A DNA stretch of 14,911 nucleotides from SIG710 sp045651985 (GTDB lineage Bacteria; Bacillota; Clostridia; Oscillospirales; CAG-272): the NCBI GenBank assembly GCA_045651985.1, contig JAZRTK010000002.1:1-14911 (forward strand). Direction: 5' to 3'. Made by a program: the position numbers and the translations under genes. Position 1 is the first letter of the stretch; every line of letters begins with the position of its first letter. A model generated the notes under the pieces. It was not told the origin of the DNA. It made no database searches and saw nothing but the letters and a program-made list of their open reading frames with translations. Positions 1-6,414 of this stretch are shown in pieces.

Positions 1-162
1 CGAGTTCACAAGACCTGTGAGAAGAACCGCCTGGTCCCTCACGAAAGCAAGAACGTCGCTCATCATATCCGAACCGCAAGCGGAACAGACCTCATGCTCC
101 GAAAAGTCGCGGCAAGCAACTATTTGGGCGTCAAGTATTTCGGCAACCTTTGAAATCTTCAT
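1..162 (-). CDS. DRTGG-domain protein, N-terminal part (runs off left edge)
   Basis: Only the first 54 codons are visible. The reading frame is open from an ATG at 162 to the window edge and encodes MKISKVAEILDAQIVACRDF, followed by a segment with the features CSACGSDMMSDVLAF and DQAVLLTGLVNS. This start is characteristic of small DRTGG-domain proteins (about 110-120 aa) that sit in clostridial operons with NuoE-like subunits, serine/histidine kinase-like ATPases and [FeFe]-hydrogenases. Their biochemical role is not established; a regulatory or ligand-binding function is usually assumed. The gene begins 31 bp after the stop of the NuoE-like gene, with a GAAAGGTG ribosome-binding site upstream, so the two are probably co-transcribed. 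Cysteines at residues 17, 26 and 29 are visible, but I cannot say whether they bind a metal. Family assignment is from pattern recognition of the N terminus only. Confidence 0.72.
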   Translation of the reverse strand, partial: MKISKVAEILDAQIVACRDFSEHEVCSACGSDMMSDVLAFVRDQAVLLTGLVNS

Positions 163-193
163 GAGTTTTCAGCACCTTTCAAGTTAAGTCGGA

Positions 194-688
194 TCAGCAG
201 TACTTTGCAAGGATCCCTGCAACGTCCTTTGTAGTAAGGCGGCCGTAAACGTCGCCGTTGACCGTAAGTACGGGTGCAAGACCGCAAGCGCCGATGCATC
301 TTGTAGCCTCAAGAGAGTACTTTCCGTCGGGGCTTGTGCTGCCAACGGGAAGGTTGAGCTGCTTTGAGAACTCCTCAATGATGTCGCCCGAGCCCTTTAC
401 ATAGCAAGCTGTACCCAGGCAGACTGCAACAGCGATCTCTCCGTCGGGATTAAGCTTGAACTGGGAGTAGAAGGAAACCGTTCCGTAGATCTCTTCCATG
501 GGAATTCCCGTCTCCGCAGCGATTATCTTCTGGATCTCAATAGGAAGATAGCCGTAGATCTCCTGAGCCTCCTGAAGAATGGGCATCAGATTTCCCTGCA
601 TGTCCTTGTACTTGGCAACAATAGCAAGAAGCTTCTCTTCCTGCTCCTTTGTACCCTTGAAGGTAACCGTTGTCAATTTCTTTTTCAT
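194..688 (-). CDS. NuoE-like [2Fe-2S] thioredoxin-fold subunit (24 kDa family) of a hydrogenase/NADH-oxidising complex
   Basis: A 164-aa protein of the NuoE/HydC type, about the normal length of this family. The N-terminal helical part (about 15-75) contains the family pattern around YGYLPIEIQ and EIYGTVSFYSQF. The C-terminal thioredoxin-like fold carries four cysteines at 90, 95, 131 and 135 (CLGTAC and CIGAC), the usual ligands of one [2Fe-2S] cluster. In this family the subunit passes electrons between the flavin/NADH subunit (NuoF/HydB) and further clusters, in respiratory complex I or in cytoplasmic electron-bifurcating [FeFe]-hydrogenases. The following DRTGG gene favours the hydrogenase context; the partner subunits lie outside the window. 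GGAGG stands 10 nt before the ATG. A promoter and a Rex-like operator lie upstream, suggesting redox control. Confidence 0.9.
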   Translation of the reverse strand: MKKKLTTVTFKGTKEQEEKLLAIVAKYKDMQGNLMPILQEAQEIYGYLPIEIQKIIAAETGIPMEEIYGTVSFYSQFKLNPDGEIAVAVCLGTACYVKGSGDIIEEFSKQLNLPVGSTSPDGKYSLEATRCIGACGLAPVLTVNGDVYGRLTTKDVAGILAKYC

Positions 689-710
689 TGTTTTGAAACC
701 TCCGTTATTA

Positions 711-728
711 TTGTTATTATTTTAACAA
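711..728. promoter_or_regulatory. Candidate Rex operator upstream of the NuoE-like gene
   Basis: Read on the minus strand the site is TTGTTAAAATAATAACAA. This is a perfect 6-bp inverted repeat (TTGTTA/TAACAA, 6-bp centre) that differs by one base from the Rex consensus TTGTTAANNNNTTAACAA. Rex represses fermentation and hydrogenase genes in Clostridia when the NADH/NAD+ ratio is low. The site lies 22-40 bp before the ATG and downstream of the predicted transcription start, where binding would block elongation, or just below an alternative -10 (TATAAT at 754-759). The match is seen directly; the function is inferred. Confidence 0.6.
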
Positions 729-768
729 ACACGTATAAAAATATAAAGAATATATTATATCCGCATAC

Positions 769-785
769 TATGGTAGTATACCATA
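769..785. promoter_or_regulatory. Nested palindrome over the -10 of the NuoE-like gene promoter
   Basis: TATGGTA-GTA-TACCATA is a perfect 7-bp inverted repeat. A second perfect one, ATACTA-TGG-TAGTAT (765-779), is interlocked with it. Both overlap the extended -10 hexamer, the position expected for a repressor operator, but part of the symmetry may come from the AT-rich -10 itself. I do not recognise the regulator. Confidence 0.35.
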
Positions 786-803
786 TTTTTATTCGATTGT
801 CTA
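775..803 (-). promoter_or_regulatory. SigA-type promoter of the NuoE-like operon
   Basis: On the minus strand, TAGACA (798-803), a 17-bp spacer and TATACT (775-780) with an extended TGG immediately upstream of the -10. The predicted start is near 768, giving a leader of about 80 nt that contains the Rex-like site. A second -10-like TATAAT is at 754-759 without a good -35. Confidence 0.6.
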
Positions 804-845
804 CACATATTAACAAAAAACAAAAAAAGTTTACAATTTATTTGG

Positions 846-876
846 AAAAAAACAGAGCCTGACGGATCAAGCTCTG
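846..876 (-). terminator. Rho-independent terminator of the ktrB-ktrA-alaX operon
   Basis: On the minus strand the stem CAGAGCTTGA/TCAGGCTCTG (853-862 with 867-876, one G-U pair) has a 4-nt loop and is followed directly by seven U residues (846-852). The stop codon of the AlaX-like gene lies inside the 5' arm, so the operon ends with almost no 3' untranslated sequence. Confidence 0.9.
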
Positions 877-2012
877 AAAAATTCTCTTATTTGCGCTTGG
901 GTGGCGTTGACACTTCCCTGTATCATCTCGTTAGACCCGCCGCCCTTCGCACCGAAATTGGAGCGCAGAGATGCGGCAATTTCGGTCATGTCAAGGTTTT
1001 TACTGCCCGCAACGAAGGTGTAACCCGTCTCGTCCGAGCCGCAGAAGACCATGCTGGCTCCGCCGCACTTTTCCATACCGCGATTCATGATCTCTCGCAT
1101 GTCGTTTCGGTTCAGCTCCTCCTCGAAAAAGCAGATATTTCCGTGGGTTTCGGGGATCTCGGCGGTCTTATACGCAATAAGCGCTCGGCGCAAGCCGTAC
1201 ATTTTGAATTTAAGGTCGGCTATCTCCTTTTCCATGCGTAAAACTGCGTTTCTTACGTCGTTTTGCTTGATTGACAGGGATTTTGCCGTCTCGGCTATCA
1301 TATGGTATCGGGCGTTGTAGTCGTCCAGAGCATCAAAGCCGCAAAGCAGGTGTATTCTTGTACCGCCCTTGTTCTTTTCGCTGTCGAGAAGCTTGATAAT
1401 TCCTATCTCGCCGGTGCGTGAAACGTGAGGCGCACAGCAGGCGCAGGCGTCGTAGCCCTCGACCGTGACAATACGAACGTTTTCGGTCAGGTCAAGCTTT
1501 GAGCGGTACTTCATTTTCGAAAGTTCCGCAGGTGCGGGGTAAACTGCAGTTATTTTCAAATTTTGACTCACCGCCACGTTGCAAAGGCGCTCTACTTCGG
1601 CTATCTGCTCATGCGTCAAAGGTCCGCTGTAATCGACGGTTATATCCTCGCTTCCCATGTGGAAGCCCACGTTGTTATATCCATACAGCTTATACACAAT
1701 GCCCGACAGAATATGCTCGCCCGTATGGTTCTGCATACGGCGGAAGCGCTTTTCTGCGTCAAGGGCACAGCGGTATTCCCTACCCACCTCAAGAGGTGAG
1801 TCGGTGTAGTGGAAAATTTCGTCGTATATCTGAACGTCCGTCACCACAGAATCGCCTATCTTACCCGTGTCAGCGGGCTGACCGCCGCCCTCGGGGAAAA
1901 AGGCTGTTCTGTCGAGGACAACGGCATATCCGTTATCGGTCTTCTCACAGGCAAGGACTTTAGCCGCAAATTCATAGAGATGGCTGTCTGTATCGTAAAG
2001 TTTTTGTGTCAT
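867..2012 (-). CDS. AlaX-type alanyl-tRNA editing protein with DHHA1 domain
   Basis: A 381-aa homologue of the editing half of alanyl-tRNA synthetase, which hydrolyses mischarged Ser- or Gly-tRNA(Ala) in trans. The N-terminal part has AFFPEGGGQPADTG (37-50). The editing site shows the zinc-binding pattern: HTGEH at 96-100 and a Cys-x3-His at 192-196 (within CACCAPH), followed by TGEIG, the equivalent of the AlaRS C-x3-H...TGxIG region. The middle (about 235-280) looks helical. The C-terminal DHHA1-like domain ends with FGAKGGGSNEMIQGS, the glycine-rich tail typical of the long AlaX form. No aminoacylation domain is present, so it is a free-standing editor rather than a truncated AlaS. It follows ktrA by 15 bp with an AAGAAGG ribosome-binding site, so it is the last gene of the Ktr operon. 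The link to K+ transport is unexplained. Confidence 0.88.
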   Translation of the reverse strand: MTQKLYDTDSHLYEFAAKVLACEKTDNGYAVVLDRTAFFPEGGGQPADTGKIGDSVVTDVQIYDEIFHYTDSPLEVGREYRCALDAEKRFRRMQNHTGEHILSGIVYKLYGYNNVGFHMGSEDITVDYSGPLTHEQIAEVERLCNVAVSQNLKITAVYPAPAELSKMKYRSKLDLTENVRIVTVEGYDACACCAPHVSRTGEIGIIKLLDSEKNKGGTRIHLLCGFDALDDYNARYHMIAETAKSLSIKQNDVRNAVLRMEKEIADLKFKMYGLRRALIAYKTAEIPETHGNICFFEEELNRNDMREIMNRGMEKCGGASMVFCGSDETGYTFVAGSKNLDMTEIAASLRSNFGAKGGGSNEMIQGSVNATQAQIREFFRA

Positions 2013-2027
2013 ATTTTTGCCTTCTTT

Positions 2028-2702
2028 TTATTCCGACCAGTCGCTCAGTCGGTCAAGACCATCCTTTGAGCCCGAAACGAAAAGTATATCGTCATTTTTG
2101 AATACGTAGTCGGGGCGAACGCTTTCGCACAAGCTGCTACCGTTTTCAATGGCGATAATATTAACCCCAAACCGACCTCTCAGGTTAGTCTCCTGCACGG
2201 TCTTGCCGACCAGTGCGTCCGACACCATAAGCTTTGAAATATTCAGCTTCTCGCTGAGCTGGATGTAGTCGAGAACTGTAGTCGCCTCAATGCGGTGCGC
2301 AAGTCTTTCTGCCATGTCGCGCTCGGGATACACCACCTCCGCGCCCAGCTTTTCAAGTATCATTCCGTGCTCGTTGCTGGTCGCCTTTGCTATGACCTTG
2401 GGAATACCGAGACTCACAAGATTAAGAGTCGTCAGAATAGATGTGTCAATATGCTCGCCTATGCAAAGCACCACCATGTCGCAGTTCTGTATTCCCGTTT
2501 CAAGAAGGGTGTTTTTCTCAAGATTCTTTACCACGAAGGCGTTTTCGGTGTACTCCCGAAGCTCTCTTATCTTCTCCTCGTCCCTATCAATTACGATAAG
2601 GTCTGCCCCTGACGCCGCAAGCTCGGCAGCAAGCGCATATCCAAAGCGGCCTATGCCGATTATTCCGTATATTTTCTTTTCCTTTTTGTTCTTCTTAAAC
2701 AT
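2028..2702 (-). CDS. ktrA: KtrA/TrkA-family RCK regulatory subunit of a K+ uptake system
   Basis: A 224-aa cytoplasmic RCK protein, the usual length for KtrA. The Rossmann-type RCK_N domain (about 11-135) begins IYGIIGIGRFG, with the GxGxxG nucleotide-binding loop at 16-21 and an acidic residue (D39, in VIDRDEEK) at the end of the second strand that would contact the adenine ribose. An RCK_C domain follows (about 145-224); in this family it can bind c-di-AMP. KtrA rings bind ATP/ADP and gate the membrane subunit KtrB. It starts 22 bp after the ktrB stop with AAAGGA as ribosome-binding site, so the pair is co-transcribed. It could be KtrC by function; sequence inspection cannot separate the two. 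Confidence 0.9.
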   Translation of the reverse strand: MFKKNKKEKKIYGIIGIGRFGYALAAELAASGADLIVIDRDEEKIRELREYTENAFVVKNLEKNTLLETGIQNCDMVVLCIGEHIDTSILTTLNLVSLGIPKVIAKATSNEHGMILEKLGAEVVYPERDMAERLAHRIEATTVLDYIQLSEKLNISKLMVSDALVGKTVQETNLRGRFGVNIIAIENGSSLCESVRPDYVFKNDDILFVSGSKDGLDRLSDWSE

Positions 2703-2724
2703 ATCAGTTTCCTTTCATTTGCCC

Positions 2725-4041
2725 TTATCCGATAGCGATATTCCCCTGCGGATAGCTTACACGCTCGCCCTTGTTAAAATACCAAAGAGTTGCCACAGTA
2801 AGCGGTCCGAGACGGCCTATATACATAATTATAACAGACAGTATCTTACTGCCCGCGGAAAGCGTTGGAGTAATGCCCGTCGAAAGACCTACCGTGCCAA
2901 AGGCACTTACCATCTCAAAGGCAGCGTCCCGCAGAGAAAGCTGAGGATCCATGATGAGCATAAGCACCGTCCCCATGAGAATAATGCCCACTCCAAGAAA
3001 CGCGATAATTGCCGCTTTTCTGAAAGCGTCAGACGGAAGCGAATATTTGAATGCCTTCTCGCTTTTATTTGTCGCCGCAGACTTTATGCCCTGCAAAATA
3101 ACGAACAGGCTGGTAGTCTTGACACCGCCGCCCGTAGATCCGGGAGATGCACCGACGAACATGAAAAACATCATGATGACCAGACCCGCATTGGTAATAC
3201 CCGCTGCGTCGTGGGTGGAAAATCCCGCAGTTCGGGTAGAAACGCTGATAAAGAACGCCTCAAGCCAGGAAACGTCCTGGGTAAGCTTCATAAACAGAGT
3301 TCCCGTTGCCAAAAGCACCGCCGACGTTGAAAGCACCACCTTGGTCTGCATCGAAAATTTCTTCCACCTAAAGTGTTTTTGTGCAACCTCGTGAATTACA
3401 AGAAATCCGATACCGCCGAATATAATAAGTCCGCAGGTGGTGAGGCTCAAAAGAACGTTGTCGGCGTAAGGAATGAGATTTACGTTACTGTAAAGGTCGC
3501 CCGAAAGCCCCAGATTGTCAAAGCCTGCGTTATTGAATGCGGCGATCGAATGGAAAATGCTGTGCCCCAATGCTTCAAGGGGCGGATAGTCCCGTGAAAA
3601 AACTATAAAGCTCAGCCCCGTACCGATCAGCTCAAATATCAAAGTCATAATGAACATGATTCTGATAAATCTCAGAATACCGTTGCCCATTCCTATATTT
3701 GACGCCTCGCGGATAAGCGTTCTTCCCTTGATATCCAGCTTTTTGTGCATGGCAATAATTATTCCCGCACCCACCGCGGCAACGCCAAGACCGCCTATCT
3801 GGATAAGGATAGCGATTATGGTCTGTCCGACGGCGCTGAACGCCATGCCTGTGTCCACCACAACAAGTCCCGTTACGCAAACGGCACTTGCGGAGGTGTA
3901 AAGGGCGTCTATATAACTTATGTCAACGCCCTCTCGCACACTGAACGGCATCATGAGAAGCAGCGATCCCAGCAGAATGACCGACACGAATCCTGCGGCG
4001 ATTATTCTTGCAGGCGACTGTTTTTTCAAAAAATCAATCAT
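2725..4041 (-). CDS. ktrB: KtrB/TrkH-family K+ channel-like transporter subunit
   Basis: A 438-aa integral membrane protein with the four-fold M1-P-M2 plan of the SKT (Trk/Ktr/HKT) superfamily. The four pore loops are visible: CVTGL at 55-59, FNNAGF at 169-174, STRTAGFST at 268-276 and FGTVGLSTG at 381-389. Each has the single filter glycine of the family. The C-terminal GRLGPLT (409-415) is typical of the KtrB/NtpJ branch. With KtrA it forms a K+ (often Na+-coupled) uptake system used in osmotic adaptation and pH homeostasis. The ATG has AAAAGGA 7-8 nt upstream. Only about 48 bp separate it from the upstream terminator and no convincing promoter is visible there, so it may depend on read-through. 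Confidence 0.92.
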   Translation of the reverse strand: MIDFLKKQSPARIIAAGFVSVILLGSLLLMMPFSVREGVDISYIDALYTSASAVCVTGLVVVDTGMAFSAVGQTIIAILIQIGGLGVAAVGAGIIIAMHKKLDIKGRTLIREASNIGMGNGILRFIRIMFIMTLIFELIGTGLSFIVFSRDYPPLEALGHSIFHSIAAFNNAGFDNLGLSGDLYSNVNLIPYADNVLLSLTTCGLIIFGGIGFLVIHEVAQKHFRWKKFSMQTKVVLSTSAVLLATGTLFMKLTQDVSWLEAFFISVSTRTAGFSTHDAAGITNAGLVIMMFFMFVGASPGSTGGGVKTTSLFVILQGIKSAATNKSEKAFKYSLPSDAFRKAAIIAFLGVGIILMGTVLMLIMDPQLSLRDAAFEMVSAFGTVGLSTGITPTLSAGSKILSVIIMYIGRLGPLTVATLWYFNKGERVSYPQGNIAIG

Positions 4042-4088
4042 ATCTTTTTCCTTTTAAAAGTTGGTTTAAGCCTTCCGTGACTTTTGTC

Positions 4089-4123
4089 AAAAAGTCCACC
4101 CGACACAGAATCGGGCGGACTTT
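4089..4123 (-). terminator. Rho-independent terminator between the CNNM/CorC gene and ktrB
   Basis: On the minus strand, 13-bp arms (4111-4123 with 4091-4103) pair fully when one G-U pair is counted, around a 7-nt loop. The stem opens immediately after the TAA of the upstream gene. The U tract is short (five U, three of them in the stem, then GACAAAAG), so termination may be incomplete and allow read-through into ktrB. Confidence 0.8.
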
Positions 4124-4125
4124 CT

Positions 4126-5469
4126 TTACTCGTCCTGAGCTTCGTCTTCTTCTTTTTTCAGCGTTATCGTAGCCTCCTCTATCAGGTGCGCACAAACGCT
4201 TGTAATTTTAATGATTATACGATCAAGCTCAACCGTGATCTCCTCGTTTCCGTCCTCGGGAATATATCCCATAGCACCGAATGCGAGACCTGTTATGGTA
4301 TCCGTGTCCTCGGTATCAAGCTCAACGCCCGTTTCCTCGGTGAAATCAATAAGCTGAACATTGCCGTACAGACGCCACTCGTCATCTCCGATCTTTTCGA
4401 TGCAGGGCTCGTCAGACTTGCTTTCCTCGGGCTCCGCCTCAAGCTCGCCTACCAGCTGCTCGACCAGGTCGAAAAGAGTTACGATACCTTCCATTCCTCC
4501 GTACTCGTCAAGGACCACCGCCATTGAATTGCGGGTCGCCTTCATATTCTTAAAGAGCACGTCGGCTTTCAGGTTTTCGGGAACGAAATAGGGCTCTGTG
4601 ACCGCCTCGCGCATGACGTTTTCACGCGTTCTGTTATCCAGACGGAAATAATCCTTTGCGTTAAGGATTCCCACGATGTTGTCGGTGGATCCGTCGGCAA
4701 CAGGGTATTTCGTATGACGTGTTTTATGTATTTCTTCTGCCCACGCACTGTCTTCATCGTCCAGATTAAGCACAGAAACGTCGGTTCTGTGGATAGCCAC
4801 GTCGCCCGCGGTTATATCATTGAACTCGAACACGTTTTGAATGAATTCCTTTTCCTGGTGATCGATAGTTCCCTTTTCGCTTCCCGCGTCTACCATCATT
4901 CGAATACTGTCCTCGCTTACGTCCTCCTCGTCCTCCTTGGGATCAACGCCAAAAATTCTGAGTACGACGTTGGTGGAGATAGACAGGAACCATACGACGG
5001 GCTTGAATACTACCGAAATAAAGCTTACGATACCCGAGATCGTCATGGCGATGCTCTCGGATTTTTTCATTGCAAGTCTTTTGGGAACGAGCTCGCCGAA
5101 AACCAGCGTAAAATATGACAGGATAAGTGTGATAACAACTACCGAGAGTGCGTCGAGCGTACCCTTATAGGATTCGGGAACGCCAAGGCCGATAAGCCAA
5201 TTTACCAAAGGCTCGGAGAAGTTATCCGCAGCAAACGCCGAGCCGAGAAATCCCGACAGTGTGATAGCGACCTGTATTGTAGCTAAAAACTTTGCGGAGT
5301 CGCGGGTCAGACGGTGGAGTCTCTTTGCTCTCTTATCCCCCTTTTCGACCAGCTGCTCCAGCTTCGTTTCACTCATTGAAAGCACCGCAATTTCAGCGCA
5401 CGCAAAAATTGCGTTAAGAGCGATCAGAATAATTTGTAATAATATCAGAAATCCTATGGGAGAATCCAT
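4126..5469 (-). CDS. CNNM/CorC (HlyC)-family DUF21-CBS membrane protein, probable Mg2+/divalent cation transporter
   Basis: A 447-aa protein with the complete domain order of the family. The N-terminal DUF21 membrane domain (about 1-175) has roughly four hydrophobic segments and the conserved FGELVPK at 124-130. A CBS pair follows (about 210-340), ending in VVLDEYGGMEGIVTLFDLVE, and then a CorC_HlyC domain (about 355-435). Family members (CNNM, CorB/CorC, MpfA) move Mg2+ or other divalent cations out of the cell, with the CBS pair sensing Mg-ATP. The old name hemolysin is misleading. The C terminus is an acidic tail. It has a consensus promoter, a leader of about 160 nt that may be regulatory, and a strong terminator directly after the stop, so it can be expressed alone. 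AAAGGA stands 10 nt before the ATG. Confidence 0.88.
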   Translation of the reverse strand: MDSPIGFLILLQIILIALNAIFACAEIAVLSMSETKLEQLVEKGDKRAKRLHRLTRDSAKFLATIQVAITLSGFLGSAFAADNFSEPLVNWLIGLGVPESYKGTLDALSVVVITLILSYFTLVFGELVPKRLAMKKSESIAMTISGIVSFISVVFKPVVWFLSISTNVVLRIFGVDPKEDEEDVSEDSIRMMVDAGSEKGTIDHQEKEFIQNVFEFNDITAGDVAIHRTDVSVLNLDDEDSAWAEEIHKTRHTKYPVADGSTDNIVGILNAKDYFRLDNRTRENVMREAVTEPYFVPENLKADVLFKNMKATRNSMAVVLDEYGGMEGIVTLFDLVEQLVGELEAEPEESKSDEPCIEKIGDDEWRLYGNVQLIDFTEETGVELDTEDTDTITGLAFGAMGYIPEDGNEEITVELDRIIIKITSVCAHLIEEATITLKKEEDEAQDE

Positions 5470-5632
5470 AATGATGAAATCCTTTCTCTGTTTGAAATAA
5501 TTTGATTTTTATATTGCCCTCGGTTTAGCTTACCCTACTCCATTTGACAATACAAGATCGAATTATCTCGGTTTCCATCACCACTACTGTCGCCTTCGTT
5601 CATAATATTCGATCAATCCTCCTTTTATTTTT
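5470..5632 (-). promoter_or_regulatory. Structured leader of the CNNM/CorC-type gene, candidate cis-regulatory RNA
   Basis: About 160 nt lie between the predicted transcription start (near 5632) and the ATG. The leader holds a strong AGGAGG (5618-5623) that does not serve the main gene, a 22-codon ORF, and an inverted repeat in which 5604-5614 and neighbouring bases pair with 5556-5566 (GATCGAAT and TAT against ATAATTCGATC, with a 2-nt bulge) around a 35-nt loop. I do not recognise a known riboswitch consensus. A regulatory role is inferred from the unusual length and structure compared with other leaders in this window. Confidence 0.4.
5535..5603 (-). CDS. Possible leader peptide ORF upstream of the CNNM/CorC-type gene
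   Basis: A 22-codon ATG...TAG ORF encodes MNEGDSSGDGNRDNSILYCQ followed by ME. AGGAGG lies 14 nt before the ATG, longer than ideal, and the hairpin arm covers the spacer and start codon. The peptide is acidic and hydrophilic and so is not a signal peptide. It may be a translated leader that senses ribosome behaviour, as the acidic/proline-rich MgtL does for a Mg2+ transporter in enterobacteria, or it may be chance. Confidence 0.25.
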   Translation of the reverse strand: MNEGDSSGDGNRDNSILYCQME

Positions 5633-5638
5633 TTGTTT

Positions 5639-5668
5639 ATTATACACTATATTTAACATATTTGTCAA
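5639..5668 (-). promoter_or_regulatory. Consensus SigA promoter of the CNNM/CorC-type gene
   Basis: On the minus strand, perfect TTGACA (5663-5668), an 18-bp spacer and perfect TATAAT (5639-5644). The predicted start is near 5632, leaving a leader of about 160 nt. Confidence 0.8.
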
Positions 5669-5678
5669 GGGATTTAAC

Positions 5679-5713
5679 AAAAATCAAGGTCGGCAGGGAC
5701 ACCTGCCGACCTT
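5679..5713 (-). terminator. Rho-independent terminator of the DUF1538/PII-like operon
   Basis: A perfect 12-bp stem AAGGTCGGCAGG/CCTGCCGACCTT (arms 5686-5697 and 5702-5713) has a 4-nt loop. On the minus strand it is followed by GA and five U residues (5679-5683). It begins 10 bp after the stop of the PII-like gene. The -35 of the next promoter lies only about 10 bp beyond it. Confidence 0.9.
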
Positions 5714-5723
5714 ACGTGTGCTG

Positions 5724-6413
5724 TTACTCTTTTACGGAAAGTCCGACCACGGACTCAATGGGAAGCGAAAGCACCGTTCCCTTTGCCTCGCTGTGGATTC
5801 CGCAACGCTCGCTGATCTTTGTCATGATATCGGCTCTGCTGTCTTCCTCCGCAACGATCAAAACGATCTCCTTATCCTCGTTTGCACTGAATCCAAAATG
5901 TGTGCTGACGTTACCGTCCGAGATATGTCTGCTGTGAATAACACTTCCGCCCGAGGCGCCCGCCTCGCGCGCTGCAGTCATGACCTCGGTGCTGTATCCG
6001 CGGTCAACTATGGCTGCTATAACTGAATATTTTGAATCTGACATTGTAATATCTTCCTTTCCGTTCTCGTGTTCCTGATCCATCTTTTCAAGAATACGGG
6101 AAACGAGCTTGGTGCTCCCCTCCAGGGGAATGGTGAATGCGATTCCGCTGTTTACTTTTCCGAATTTCAATATACCCTGCAGTCTCGTAAGCACGTCTGT
6201 CGCCACGTTTCGCGGCATAATGCTGAATACCACCGTTTTCTCGGTGCTGCCGAGACCCAAGGTATCCATTATTTCGCTTGTTGCCGTTCCCTCTGCGCTC
6301 ATCTGATACTTGAGAGCTATTTTCTCACTGCCAAAGATCTCCATGGTCTTTTCGACCTGCTTTGGAGTGGTTATAAGCATTAAAATTCGGTAGGCTGCTT
6401 TTTTCAGTTCCAT
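5724..6413 (-). CDS. Tandem PII-like regulatory protein, partner of the DUF1538 transporter
   Basis: A 229-aa soluble protein that reads as two fused PII-like domains, about twice the length of a normal PII (about 110 aa). Domain 1 (about 8-97) runs from YRILMLITTP through KYQMSAEGTATSEI, a possible T-loop region, to GKVNSGIAFTIPL. Domain 2 (about 129-225) runs from YSVIAAIVDRGYSTEVMTAA through GGSVIHSRHI and KEIVLIVAEEDSRADIM to GTVLSLPIESVVGL, which is strongly PII-like. A charged linker (109-126) joins them. PII proteins bind ATP/ADP and metabolites and gate membrane transporters or enzymes. The start at 6413 is chosen because AGGAGG (6420-6425) stands 6 nt before this ATG; a TTG at 6428 would itself lie in the ribosome-binding site. 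The site is inside the end of the DUF1538 gene, whose stop ends one base before this ATG, so translation is coupled. The ligand is unknown. Confidence 0.75.
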   Translation of the reverse strand: MELKKAAYRILMLITTPKQVEKTMEIFGSEKIALKYQMSAEGTATSEIMDTLGLGSTEKTVVFSIMPRNVATDVLTRLQGILKFGKVNSGIAFTIPLEGSTKLVSRILEKMDQEHENGKEDITMSDSKYSVIAAIVDRGYSTEVMTAAREAGASGGSVIHSRHISDGNVSTHFGFSANEDKEIVLIVAEEDSRADIMTKISERCGIHSEAKGTVLSLPIESVVGLSVKE

Positions 6414-6414
6414 A

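Noticed and set aside
1499..1963. Plus-strand open frame of 154 codons opposite the AlaX-like gene.
   Set aside because: It lacks a ribosome-binding site, its product resembles no known family, and it lies wholly antisense to a well-supported gene.
2290..3330. Plus-strand open frame of 346 codons opposite ktrA and ktrB.
   Set aside because: It crosses two well-supported antisense genes, and its basic, low-complexity product shows no domain or ribosome-binding site.
5470..5632. Known riboswitch (M-box or yybP-ykoY type) in the leader of the CNNM/CorC-type gene.
   Set aside because: I could not match the conserved core of either family by eye. The leader is reported only as a candidate of unknown type.
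5662..5680. Second Rex-like site over the -35 of the CNNM/CorC-type promoter (TTGTTAA...TTGACAA on the minus strand).
   Set aside because: The half-sites are five rather than four bases apart, and one half is simply the -35 hexamer, so the resemblance is probably chance.
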